Source: Rhodospirillales bacterium (GTDB lineage: Bacteria; Pseudomonadota; Alphaproteobacteria; Rhodospirillales; Rhodospirillaceae). Taken from it: DNA of 64,000 nt. This document shows positions 35,753-46,375 of the stretch, piece after piece (positions within the stretch are counted from its first letter, which is position 1; each line of letters begins with the position of its first letter). The notes beneath the pieces were generated by a model that was given only the letters and a program-made list of their open reading frames with translations, did not search any database and was not told where the DNA came from. The stretch spans positions 1 through 64,000 of the forward strand of contig JANQEW010000029.1 of assembly GCA_028278135.1 (NCBI GenBank), in the 5' to 3' direction. The translations under genes and the position numbers were made by a program.

Positions 35753-37009
35753 CTACGGCGGCTGTGTCAGATTCTCTGGACTGCCCACCACCCTCTTCTT
35801 TCTGATGGCTGCTGCGATACGCTCGGTCAAAGACTCAGCGATCTCGACCTTTGTCATGGTTCTCAAGCAAGTGACACTGTTCTCTGTAATAAGATGAACC
35901 GTGTTGTAAGCACTGCTAAAGACTTGATTATTGGCAACATCGTTAGCCACAATCCAGTCACATCCCTTAGCCGTGCGCTTACGGCAAGCGTTGTCAAGAA
36001 GAGACTCTGTCTCAGCCGCAAAACCTACGACAAGTACTGGGCGTCGTGGTCCTGGTTGACTCAGGAGAGCCAGAATGTCTGGATTTTTTACTAGTAAAAG
36101 TGTTTTTACATCTCCTCTTTTTTTTACCTTTTGCTGACTGACACTTGCCGCCCGCCAGTCCGCTACGGCGGCGGCACACACCGCAACATCCACCGGCAAG
36201 ACATCTTCACACGCTGCAAGCATCTCACCAGCACTTTCCACATGGATGGTATGAACCCCGACTGGGTCTGACAGGAGTGTTGGACCACTGACTAAAGTCA
36301 CCCGTGCACCGTGCCGTGCCAGAGACGCCGCGATAGCATGACCCTGTCGACCGGAGGAACGGTTGCTGATGTAACGAACGGGATCAATCGCCTCATAAGT
36401 TGGACCACTCGTGACAAGAGCCCTTCGTCCAGTCATGGCCATCTCTATCTGGTGAGTGTGAGTGGACGTGGAGAGCAATGTGTCAAGGGTCGCCAACAGG
36501 TCAGACACTTCTGCCATACGTCCTTCACCTTCCTCTCCACAGGCCAAGGCACCACATGTTGGGCCGACGCACTGCACGCCACGCCGCTCCAGCACGGCAA
36601 TGTTGGACTGGGTCGCTGGATGGGACCACATGTGCATGTTCATGGCAGGCGCTACTAAAACTGGCTTATTGGTAGCGAGCAGAGTGGTCGAGGCGAGATC
36701 ATCAGCTAAACCATGGGCCATTTTAGCCAGTATGTCAGCTGTCGCAGGGACTACTGCTACAATGTTTACTTCGCGTGCCAAACGAATATGGCCCATCTCT
36801 GTTTCGTCCTGCAAAGAGAATAAATCTTGATAGACTGGTGCCCCGGAAAGGGCGGCCAGACTCAATGGACTCACGAAGCGAGCCCCTGCCTCTGTTAAAA
36901 TACAACGAATAGTAATGCCTTTCTCGCGAAGCCTACGAATTAAATCGAGCGTTTTGTACGCGGCAATCCCACCGGACACAATAAGAAGAATACAGCGGCC
37001 TTTGTGCAC
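35753..37009 (-). CDS. coaBC: Bifunctional phosphopantothenoylcysteine decarboxylase/synthetase
   Basis: Coenzyme A synthesis. The N-terminal CoaC flavoprotein half (about 1-185) shows LLIVSGGIAAYKTLDLIRRL, the catalytic-His region MGHIRLAR and VAPAMNMHMW. The C-terminal CoaB half (from about 190) shows LVTSGPTYEAIDPVRYISN and CAAAVADWR, then WIVANDV. Length 418. Start GTG at 37009. It lies 173 bases after ubiB, the alphaproteobacterial ubiE-ubiB-coaBC order. The gap contains an inverted repeat GACCCC...GGGGTC near 37030-37067. Confidence 0.95.
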   Translation of the reverse strand: MHKGRCILLIVSGGIAAYKTLDLIRRLREKGITIRCILTEAGARFVSPLSLAALSGAPVYQDLFSLQDETEMGHIRLAREVNIVAVVPATADILAKMAHGLADDLASTTLLATNKPVLVAPAMNMHMWSHPATQSNIAVLERRGVQCVGPTCGALACGEEGEGRMAEVSDLLATLDTLLSTSTHTHQIEMAMTGRRALVTSGPTYEAIDPVRYISNRSSGRQGHAIAASLARHGARVTLVSGPTLLSDPVGVHTIHVESAGEMLAACEDVLPVDVAVCAAAVADWRAASVSQQKVKKRGDVKTLLLVKNPDILALLSQPGPRRPVLVVGFAAETESLLDNACRKRTAKGCDWIVANDVANNQVFSSAYNTVHLITENSVTCLRTMTKVEIAESLTERIAAAIRKKRVVGSPENLTQPP

Positions 37010-37182
37010 ACTCTCTGTCCCATCAATTGGACCCCCTATGCAAAGTAGGCAAGGGGGGTGGGGTCATGCTTAAAAAGTTGGGTTACAATTGACAAAAAGA
37101 AAGCTCAACCTTTGTCCCTTTAACACTCTCAGTGAGCCTTTATCTTCCCTCGTGTCACAGTCACAATACTGACGATCTCCCC

Positions 37183-38733
37183 TCAACGGCTGAGCAAAAG
37201 GAAAAGGAGGAGTAGGGCGAGTAGTGTCCATGGCAAGAGCGTCAATGCTGAAGAATTTAACCCTCTTCGACAGGTCAGTTCAGCAAGAGTGTCAGGATGC
37301 AATTTTAAACCATCATGGCCAAACATAGCAGCAGCCTGTTCTGAGTGTGTAACCAACTGTGGTATTTTTTCAAAGGACGAGACAATGTCATTTGCCATTT
37401 GTCGCAAGCGCGCTTCAGGCCCTAGGGTTTCACGAATCCATTTTTCTATTAATGGACGTGCCAACGTCCACATATTTACGTCTGACGCTAAATTTCTACC
37501 AACACCTTCTGCCGTGATCATAGTTTTTTGCAAAAGAAGGAGTTGCGGTTGAGTTTCCATGCCAAATGCCTCTGTCACCTTAAACAGGTGTCCCAGCAGG
37601 CGACCGATAGATATTTCGTTCATAGGCCGGCCGAAGATGGGTTCAGCAACGGAACGGCACGCCTGTGTAAAAGCATCCACTGACCTATTAGCCGGAACAT
37701 AACCAGCCTCAAAATGAATCTCTGCCACTCTGCGATAATCGGCCGTCAGGAAGCCTAGCAACATTTCACCAAGATAACGACGTGTTTGTTGATCAACACG
37801 ACCGGTGATGCCAAAATCAATGAGTATCACCTCTCCTTTGGACCCGACAAACATGTTACCAGGGTGCAAATCACCATGAAAAAAGCCGTCGCGAAAGACC
37901 ATGTTAAAAAATGCGTTAGCTGCCCGTGCAACAACATCGCGAGGCTTAATTCCAGCCTGGATCAGGAGGTCACTCTCATCAATAGCTATTCCATACACTC
38001 TTTCTACTGTTAGTACCCTTTGTGATGTTCTTTGCCAATCTACAGAAGGAATACGTAATGTATGATCATCTGAAAAATTGTTTGCGAACTCAACAGCCGC
38101 AGCAGCTTCGAAACGTAAATCCATTTCCATCTCAACTGTTTGAGCAAAAGCTGCAACGGCCTCAACGGGCTTCAGACGGCGAACACTTGGTTGGGTGCGT
38201 TCAATGATCTCCGCAAGCCAATAGAAGACGTCAATGTCACGACGGAACGCGGCGCGAATACCAGGGCGGAGAATCTTGACAGCGACATCTGCCCCTTCTA
38301 CCGTGACGGCAAAGTGCACCTGAGCAATAGAAGCGGCCGCGACTGGTATAGGATTAAAGCTGCGGTAGAGTTCCTCTGGCGGTCTGTCAAAATCTTCCTC
38401 TAGAATTTTTCTTGCCTGTGCGAAAGGAAAAGGTGGGAGTCTGTCCTGCAGGTCCGCCAGGTCAGCAGCAACCTCTGCACCAATCAGGTCAGGCCTGGTA
38501 GACAAGGCCTGTCCTAGTTTGATAAAACTTGGTCCCAGTTTTGCGAGCGCAGTGGCGAGGCGTCTGCCTGGTTGTTGCTGTCCCGCTCGTCTGCTGCGAC
38601 GGTTGAGGAGTGTGAAAGCATAGACAAGATCGCGCATAGCCCCGATCCGTTCCAGCGGAAATAAGGCGTCGTGTTGGGCCAGCACATTCATAATGCGGAA
38701 CAGATGCCGCATATTACGGACGGCACGAATCAT
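37183..38733 (-). CDS. ubiB: ABC1/ADCK-family kinase UbiB (ubiquinone synthesis)
   Basis: Atypical protein-kinase-like ATPase needed for ubiquinone synthesis. LAKLGPSFIKLGQALSTRPDL (KxGQ motif), AAASIAQVH, FFHGDLHPGNMF and ILIDFGITG (catalytic and metal loops) are all visible. Two hydrophobic segments end the protein (ALTLLPWTLLALLLLFLLL), as usual for membrane anchoring. Start ATG at 38733 with AAGAGG seven bases upstream; a longer frame would overlap ubiE. About 516 residues. Situated 28 bases after ubiE, same operon. Confidence 0.95.
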   Translation of the reverse strand: MIRAVRNMRHLFRIMNVLAQHDALFPLERIGAMRDLVYAFTLLNRRSRRAGQQQPGRRLATALAKLGPSFIKLGQALSTRPDLIGAEVAADLADLQDRLPPFPFAQARKILEEDFDRPPEELYRSFNPIPVAAASIAQVHFAVTVEGADVAVKILRPGIRAAFRRDIDVFYWLAEIIERTQPSVRRLKPVEAVAAFAQTVEMEMDLRFEAAAAVEFANNFSDDHTLRIPSVDWQRTSQRVLTVERVYGIAIDESDLLIQAGIKPRDVVARAANAFFNMVFRDGFFHGDLHPGNMFVGSKGEVILIDFGITGRVDQQTRRYLGEMLLGFLTADYRRVAEIHFEAGYVPANRSVDAFTQACRSVAEPIFGRPMNEISIGRLLGHLFKVTEAFGMETQPQLLLLQKTMITAEGVGRNLASDVNMWTLARPLIEKWIRETLGPEARLRQMANDIVSSFEKIPQLVTHSEQAAAMFGHDGLKLHPDTLAELTCRRGLNSSALTLLPWTLLALLLLFLLLSR

Positions 38734-38761
38734 CAGCCAACCTCTTAGGAGGAATGGAGCA

Positions 38762-39538
38762 TCATATCCGCCAAGCCGAGTGCATAGCGGCAATACCGCC
38801 TGAGAGATTTTTATACTTCACGAGGCTGAGGCCGGCTTTTGTCATCCGCTGACACAACGTAAGTTGGTCAGGAAAGCGGCGAATACTTTCCACCAAGTAT
38901 TGATAAGAACAACGGTCACCAGTGACTATTTCTCCAATCCATGGGAGAATAGTGAAAGAGTAATGATCGTACAAGAATCTTAAATGTGGCAGAACCACAT
39001 GGCTGAATTCAAGGCACAAAAAACGACCACCGGGCTTCAGCACACGTTGAGCTTCCCTCAAGACAGAGTCAATGCAGGTGACATTACGCAAGCCAAAGGC
39101 GATAGTATAGGCATCAACACTGCAGTCAGAGAATGGTAGAGATTCGGCATCGCCGCAAATCCACTCAATGCCAGAGAGCAGGCGACTATTCGTAGCCCTA
39201 TCACGGCCAACAGCAAGCATTTCTGGGGTGAGATCGCATATCAGAATCCGACCATTTTTCCCCATGTCTTGCAGACGGTGAAGGACTCGGAAAGCGATGT
39301 CACCAGTACCGCCAGCGACATCCAACAATGTCATGCCCGTGCGGGGTCGCAGCCAGTTGACAAAAATGTCCTTCCATAAGCGATGAATCCCGACACTCAT
39401 GAGGTCGTTCATCAGATCATAGCGAGTCGCGACGGAACGAAAGACTCCCCGGACAAGAGCCGGCTTCGTCCCGGCTTCCACTGTCTGGAAACCAAAGTGG
39501 GCCCTCTGATGATGATTGGTGTCGACATTGCGTCCCAT
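38762..39538 (-). CDS. ubiE: Ubiquinone/menaquinone C-methyltransferase
   Basis: SAM-dependent C-methylation in quinone synthesis. VFRSVATRYDLMNDLMSVGIHRLWKD is the UbiE beginning; MTLLDVAGGTGDIAFRV is the SAM site. FGLRNVTCIDSVLREAQRVLKPGG follows, and the C-terminal NLSGGIAAMHSAWRI matches the family end. 258 residues. First gene of ubiE-ubiB-coaBC. mutM is often divergent to it in relatives but is not here. Confidence 0.96.
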   Translation of the reverse strand: MGRNVDTNHHQRAHFGFQTVEAGTKPALVRGVFRSVATRYDLMNDLMSVGIHRLWKDIFVNWLRPRTGMTLLDVAGGTGDIAFRVLHRLQDMGKNGRILICDLTPEMLAVGRDRATNSRLLSGIEWICGDAESLPFSDCSVDAYTIAFGLRNVTCIDSVLREAQRVLKPGGRFLCLEFSHVVLPHLRFLYDHYSFTILPWIGEIVTGDRCSYQYLVESIRRFPDQLTLCQRMTKAGLSLVKYKNLSGGIAAMHSAWRI

Positions 39539-40130
39539 GATTACATACCCTAGCTAGCAGAACATGGATAAAGTCAACTTGCACATCTCCCATGTATCAA
39601 TCTCTGTGTATGGATTGTGCGATTGTAATCGTGGCCTTTAGCAAGGGCCTGTTATGGACAATGCAGTATAGGGGGTAGAGGGGATGCTGTGGCTTTTTTT
39701 TAGCTGTGATCATGGTATATCTGTACCTCTTACAAGAAAGAATTTCTTTTACAAAAATAAAGTTTACAATTTTCAATTTCATTTGCATTAAGCCAGCCCA
39801 GGTTCTCTTGCTTGACAGACGTGACAGAAGTCTGTGACAATAGAATGTGGTTTGTTATGTTAGCGTGGCGTGCCACGAGAAAATTCTTTCAAGCAAAAGG
39901 CGTGTGGCGCCATAAGCGCTTTGTTTTTTGTGGGGGGTCATGAAAATTCGCCATTCGTTGCGTTCGGCAAAGGGGCGCGAGAGGGGTTGTTCTGTTATTC
40001 GTCGCAAAGGGCATGTCTACGTTATAAACAAAAGACATCCACGTTACAAAGCACGCCAAAGATGATACAAAATGAAGTAATATAATGCAGAGAAGAGTCT
40101 CGTTGGGAAACCCTATGAGACAAGGCGCGC
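39539..40130. other. 592-bp divergent gap between ubiE and nth
   Basis: No gene recognised. An open frame of 71 codons (39870-40085) has no ribosome-binding site. ACAGAC...GTCTGT (about 39815-39836) forms a short inverted repeat. A 28-base segment at 39921-39949 is nearly repeated at the 3' end of nth (40741-40768). Around 39700-39780 the sequence is AT-rich. Confidence 0.55.
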
Positions 40131-40808
40131 ATGTGTATGACTGCAGCACAAATTGAGGCGTTTTTTCACAGACTCGCCGTTGCCAACCCCACACCGGAAA
40201 GCGCGCTTGTCTTCTATAGCCCGTATACTCTATTGGTGGCAGTAGTCCTATCGGCACGGGCTACAGACAGGAGTGTTAATAACGCTACGCGCCACTTGTT
40301 TGCCGTTGCCAACACGCCAGCCATGATGCTGGCGTTAGGAGAAAGTAATCTTAAGACGTACATCAGAGCTGTGGGTTTGTTTCACAACAAAGCGAAGCAC
40401 ATCATTGCAATTTCGCGTCTTTTGCTAGATTCCTATAATGAAACAGTGCCTGGTGAGCGTGCATTGCTTGAAAAACTACCAGGTGTTGGCCGGAAAAGTG
40501 CCAACGTCGTTTTGAATCTTGCGTTTGGGCAACCAGTTATTGCTGTTGATACGCATGTTTTTCGTATCTGCAATCGCTCTGGTCTTGCACGTGGACGTAC
40601 CGCTCTCGAAGTAGAAAGCAAATTGACAGACCGCGTCCCAGAAACATATCGTCTACACGCCCATCATTGGTTAGTGATGCATGGTCGTTCCGTCTGTCAA
40701 GCCCGCAAAGCTCATTGTGTGAGGTGCATGGTATGTGATTTGTGTTTTTTTGTGGGCCATGAAAATTCCATGGCGAGGCCTAAAAGGTCACGAGACTTTT
40801 CTCCATGA
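40131..40808 (+). CDS. nth: Endonuclease III
   Basis: DNA glycosylase/AP lyase for oxidised pyrimidines. Helix-hairpin-helix LPGVGRKSANVVL carries catalytic Lys122. Asp140 is in AVDTHVFRI. The 4Fe-4S ligands C189-x6-C196-x2-C199-x5-C205 are complete, with an extra cysteine at 202. The protein continues 20 residues past the last ligand, a tail unlike other Nth proteins, encoded partly by a sequence resembling the segment upstream of the gene. The ATG at 40137 is an alternative start. The 3' end is 17 bases from convergent yggS. Confidence 0.95.
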   Translation: MCMTAAQIEAFFHRLAVANPTPESALVFYSPYTLLVAVVLSARATDRSVNNATRHLFAVANTPAMMLALGESNLKTYIRAVGLFHNKAKHIIAISRLLLDSYNETVPGERALLEKLPGVGRKSANVVLNLAFGQPVIAVDTHVFRICNRSGLARGRTALEVESKLTDRVPETYRLHAHHWLVMHGRSVCQARKAHCVRCMVCDLCFFVGHENSMARPKRSRDFSP

Positions 40809-40825
40809 GACCCCCCACAACAAAA

Positions 40826-41530
40826 TCAGCGACGGTCACGGTCACCTAAAATAGCTGTTCCCACCCGCACATGCGTTGCCCCTAGCCGTATGGCAATTGT
40901 GAAATCATGGCTCATACCCATACTAAGCGTCTGTAAACTGTGACGACGAGCTATCTCACGCAGAAGAGCGAAGTGAAAGGCGGGTTCTTCATTGAGCGGC
41001 GGAATGCACATGAGACCTCTAATGGGTAGATTCCATTCAGCGCTGCATGTCTTGATGAATGTATCCGCATCCTTCAGTCGTACCCCTGTCTTCTGTGGTT
41101 CATCACCGGTGTTAACCTGGATGAGACAATCCGGCCATCGTGTTTGACACTGCATCTCTTGCGCTAAGAGAGCTGCTAATCGCGGACGATCTACAGTTTC
41201 TATAACGTCAAATAGGGAGACAGCCATCCTCACTTTGTTGATTTGCAATGGCCCAATCATGTGCAAACAGATATCTGGGTAGCGATGCCGTAATGCCAAC
41301 CACTTAGCGCGTGCCTCCTGTACCCTGCTTTCGCCGAATACGCGGTGCCCTGCAGCTAAAAGAGGATTGATGGAGTCGACGGTGTGAGTTTTTGTCACAG
41401 CCACGACTGTCACGGAAGATTCCTCTCGACCGCTTTCTCGTGCGGCTGCAAAAGCAGCCCTCTGTACTTTATGGAGGTTTTCTACGACACTCACTTTCCT
41501 GCGATGAATCTCCGTACCAGACATCATCAT
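40826..41530 (-). CDS. yggS: YggS-family pyridoxal-phosphate homeostasis protein
   Basis: PLP-binding barrel without known enzyme activity, implicated in B6 homeostasis. VTVVAVTKTHTVD contains the PLP lysine (about residue 47). FGESRVQEARAKW, HMIGPLQINKVR and LSMGMSHDFTIAIRLGATHVRVGTAILG are family blocks. 234 residues. Three ATG codons in a row open the gene. Diverges from the thiE-like gene. Confidence 0.94.
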   Translation of the reverse strand: MMMSGTEIHRRKVSVVENLHKVQRAAFAAARESGREESSVTVVAVTKTHTVDSINPLLAAGHRVFGESRVQEARAKWLALRHRYPDICLHMIGPLQINKVRMAVSLFDVIETVDRPRLAALLAQEMQCQTRWPDCLIQVNTGDEPQKTGVRLKDADTFIKTCSAEWNLPIRGLMCIPPLNEEPAFHFALLREIARRHSLQTLSMGMSHDFTIAIRLGATHVRVGTAILGDRDRR

Positions 41531-41609
41531 TTCATGAGGTAGCTTGCGATGATAATAAAAAATTCCGTCAAAAGCCCAGTGTTTTGTTGCAAGTTTGGGA
41601 TATGATTAT

Positions 41610-42200
41610 ATGCAGCGTTTGTGGCCAAATTTTTTTATATTGACTCATGAGAACGCTCGTGCTTGGACGGTCAGAGATTCTCTCCAGAATCTGCAAAGAG
41701 CAAGCTGCGGCGTTGTGTTGCGTGCTTATGATCTTGGACAGAAAACTCGTCTGACTCTAGGCTATGAGCTCGCTCAGCTTTGTCGGACTCGTCGTCTTCT
41801 TTTTCTTGTGGCGGTCCGCAACAATATCGATATTGCCATAGCAACTCAGCTCCACGCTGACGGTCTCCATCTGCCTGAATGGGTGGCACGCCGGCAGTGT
41901 CTGTCCCCTGTACTTGGTTGGTGTCGTAGACACGGTAGACTATTTACGATTGCAGCACATGGAGCCCGAGGCCTGACTAGGGGGCGTCGACTAGGTGCAG
42001 ATGCCGTGTTTCTCTCACCCGTTTTTTCCACAGCAACACATGTCGATGTCCAACAGATTGGACAAATGCGCTTCGCTCATTTGAGTCGTGTAGTACGGCA
42101 ACCGGTGATCGCTCTGGGTGGTATACGTCTCTCGAATGTGCGTCAGTTGCAGCATTGCCAGATCATTGGTATAGCAATTGGGCAACCAGCCTCTGGATAA
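41610..42200 (+). CDS. ThiE/TenI-family protein (thiamine phosphate synthase-like)
   Basis: TIM-barrel protein of 196 residues. ATQLHADGLHLPEW, GADAVFLSPVFSTATH and PVIALGGIRLSNV correspond to phosphate- and substrate-binding strands of ThiE/TenI. The first part is more divergent than in standard ThiE, as in the alphaproteobacterial paralogue. The ATG at 41610 was chosen over a TTG at 41595. thiC is 1 kb downstream, which supports a thiamine role, but TenI-like aminase or other function cannot be excluded. Confidence 0.78.
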   Translation: MQRLWPNFFILTHENARAWTVRDSLQNLQRASCGVVLRAYDLGQKTRLTLGYELAQLCRTRRLLFLVAVRNNIDIAIATQLHADGLHLPEWVARRQCLSPVLGWCRRHGRLFTIAAHGARGLTRGRRLGADAVFLSPVFSTATHVDVQQIGQMRFAHLSRVVRQPVIALGGIRLSNVRQLQHCQIIGIAIGQPASG

Positions 42201-42256
42201 CAGCTTTATGTTCTCTCAGGCTTTCGTCGCAGACACGCAACACGATCACCCTGCAT

Positions 42257-42276
42257 TTTGAAGAGCTTTGAAGAGC
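42257..42276. repeat. 10-bp perfect tandem duplication
   Basis: TTTGAAGAGC occurs twice between the convergent thiE-like and outer-membrane protein genes. Confidence 0.9.
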
Positions 42277-42292
42277 AGAGACTAAACATTTT

Positions 42293-42874
42293 TCATATCT
42301 TTTTTTGGGCGGGTCCTCTAAAAGACCAGCGCAAACCTAGCATGACTCCGTGAGTGCCATCCTGACTGGTATGTTCAGTGCTTGCTGTACTCTCTGTGCG
42401 CATGCTGAAATAGCGGTAGTCCAAGAAATAATGGAGCGTGTTGGCTATCGTATAATCTATGCCGACTATTCCCTGATAGGCCCATATAGGATGGGACTGA
42501 TCAACAGAAGTCGCCAGGGCCCCGTCGTTGCCATTAACCCAGAGACCACCAATGCCAGCCCCAACATAGGGCCTGAAGTTTGAGCTATTGTGGAATTCGT
42601 AAAAAATGTTACTCATGAGACTAACGGCAGTACCAGCGCTGTGGTTCTGATAACCAGCTGCTAACTCCGTACGAAGGTTGTTTTTAAAGGAAAATCCACT
42701 ACTAACAAGTACACTTTGGCCAGTATCATTATTGTAGCCAGCACCCTGACTGTACCGGGGTAGCGTGATTCCTGCAGCCCCGCTAACGTAAAAACCAGGT
42801 GATTGGGCTAGAACCGTCATAGGTGAGGCAAGAGTTAGAACAATAGCCCATTGCAAGGGTCTTTGCCGGATCAT
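42293..42874 (-). CDS. Outer-membrane beta-barrel protein
   Basis: Secreted small barrel of 193 residues. A signal peptide (MIRQRPLQWAIVLTLASPM, predicted cleavage after VLA at about residue 23) is followed by alternating strands such as GFYVSGAAGITLP, LRTELAAGYQN and FRPYVGAGIGGLWVN. The C-terminal strand HGVMLGLRWSF is typical of OmpA/porin-like barrels. No peptidoglycan-binding domain follows, so it resembles the eight-stranded adhesin/OmpW-like group. Possible contact with the environment or a host is inference only. Confidence 0.85.
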   Translation of the reverse strand: MIRQRPLQWAIVLTLASPMTVLAQSPGFYVSGAAGITLPRYSQGAGYNNDTGQSVLVSSGFSFKNNLRTELAAGYQNHSAGTAVSLMSNIFYEFHNSSNFRPYVGAGIGGLWVNGNDGALATSVDQSHPIWAYQGIVGIDYTIANTLHYFLDYRYFSMRTESTASTEHTSQDGTHGVMLGLRWSFRGPAQKKI

Positions 42875-44918
<2,044 letters not shown>

Positions 44919-44987
44919 ATTCCGTAGCGGCGCACCACCCACCCGAGCGCTTGAGACCCCGCCTCTTGAGAAATCTGCCCTTCCCTT

Positions 44988-45035
44988 GATGCATGATGCA
45001 TTAAGGTGCGGCGTGCGTCGGCTGCACACTGCACA
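44988..45035. repeat. Two 7-bp tandem duplications in the thiC-dsrP gap
   Basis: GATGCAT occurs twice (44988-45001) and CTGCACA occurs twice (45022-45035). Confidence 0.8.
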
Positions 45036-45073
45036 CTGTCCTGTCGTCTTCTCTACTTCTGTTCATCCCTTTA

Positions 45074-45095
45074 TCCCTACTTCTTCCCTACTTCT
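45074..45095. repeat. 11-bp perfect tandem duplication covering the dsrP stop codon
   Basis: TCCCTACTTCT occurs twice. The dsrP TAG (45077-45079) lies in the outer copy. Confidence 0.94.
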
Positions 45096-46342
45096 TCCTC
45101 GGCGGCTCCGTCTTCCTGGTCTAGAATTGCATGGAGATGATCAGGATCTACCACGGAGTCAGACAGACTGAGCGGCAGAAAACGTAACACAGTCATTGCT
45201 ATCACGATGATCCCCACCATCACCGCAATGCCACTGCACCCCAACAACACCTCTGGCAGCGTTGGGATGTAGTGACCTATTGTCGCGTCAAAGGCTGTAG
45301 AGGAAACATCTAGGCCTGGGAAAAGGGACAAGGGAAATGCTTGACCGCCTATAATGATGGTATAAATTTGCGCAAAGCCGCCAATAACCACTAATATAGA
45401 AGCAAGCACAATCGCACCAAGGTTGCCGCCAAGGCGAGGGTACAGTAGCAAGATCAATGGGGCTATTGTACCAATGATAATTTGAAGAACCCAAAACAAA
45501 AAAGAATAGACATTTCCTCCGAAGAGAACGAACATCTCAACCATCTGACGCTCTGCCATGTATAGATTAGTGAGATGCTGCACGACAACAAAATAGCCTG
45601 TTGCTGCTAGTACTATGCCCATCAATCGTTGTAGACGAAACAAAACCACTCTTCCTAGTGAGCGACCAGTGAGATGACATGTAGAGATTAAGATCAAGAT
45701 AAAAACAGCCTTCCCGAAGGCAAAGGACATAGCAATAAAAAGCGGTGCCATGATCGCACTGTTATAAGCATCACGGGCAACCAAAAAACCGAAAATCGAT
45801 CCTGTCCCCGTGGTCAGAGCGAGACGCCAGATAAAGGTTGCAAAGGCCGCTGATTTGTAGAAACGCATGCCATAACGACTGTCCATCATGCTCCAAAGGT
45901 AAAAAGCGACAATGCCGAAGAGACCTGTGTATAGAAACACATTCCAGGCAAAAATGGACTTGAAGTTATATGTAGTCATCGCTACAACCAAACGGTCTGG
46001 ACGACCGAGATCCAGGACCAATACTGTCAAGCCACCCGCTAGACTAGCAATCGCTACAAGCCCGGACATACGGGCTAGCGGCTTGTACATCGTGCGTTCG
46101 AAAACAGAAGCAACAGAGGCGATATTTAAGGCTCCTGAAGCCGCAAGAATCAGGAAAATTGCGAATACATGTGGCATCCCCCAAACAATCTGGTTAGACA
46201 TGCCTGTCACATGATGGCCATTGTGCTCCATGTAATAGGCAGCACCTAGGCCAAGAGCGATAAACACGCTAACCGCAGCCAGTAGTATAAAGTATTGGGG
46301 GCTGCGTCCTTCAATCTCACGGTAAGCAACGTTGGTGTACAT
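45077..46342 (-). CDS. dsrP: DsrP, integral membrane subunit of the DsrMKJOP complex
   Basis: NrfD/HmcC-type quinone-interacting membrane protein of 421 residues, with about ten hydrophobic segments (for example YFILLAAVSVFIALGLGAAY near residue 20 and PEVLLGCSGIAVMVGIIVIA near 390). It is thought to pass electrons between quinone and DsrO/DsrJ on the outer face. Last gene of the dsr cluster here. In Allochromatium dsrN follows; here the next gene is convergent thiC. The C-terminus and stop fall within an 11-bp tandem duplication. Confidence 0.95.
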   Translation of the reverse strand: MYTNVAYREIEGRSPQYFILLAAVSVFIALGLGAAYYMEHNGHHVTGMSNQIVWGMPHVFAIFLILAASGALNIASVASVFERTMYKPLARMSGLVAIASLAGGLTVLVLDLGRPDRLVVAMTTYNFKSIFAWNVFLYTGLFGIVAFYLWSMMDSRYGMRFYKSAAFATFIWRLALTTGTGSIFGFLVARDAYNSAIMAPLFIAMSFAFGKAVFILILISTCHLTGRSLGRVVLFRLQRLMGIVLAATGYFVVVQHLTNLYMAERQMVEMFVLFGGNVYSFLFWVLQIIIGTIAPLILLLYPRLGGNLGAIVLASILVVIGGFAQIYTIIIGGQAFPLSLFPGLDVSSTAFDATIGHYIPTLPEVLLGCSGIAVMVGIIVIAMTVLRFLPLSLSDSVVDPDHLHAILDQEDGAAEEEVGKK

Positions 46343-46359
46343 GAGTCCTGCTCACTTTC

Positions 46360-46375
46360 CTGCACTACTGCACTA
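46360..46375. repeat. 8-bp perfect tandem duplication covering the dsrO stop codon
   Basis: CTGCACTA occurs twice. The dsrO TAG (46373-46375) is the end of one copy. Confidence 0.9.

Noticed and set aside
39870-40085. Small protein of 71 codons upstream of nth
   Set aside because: No ribosome-binding site and no protein-like composition; it shares a chance-looking segment with the nth tail.
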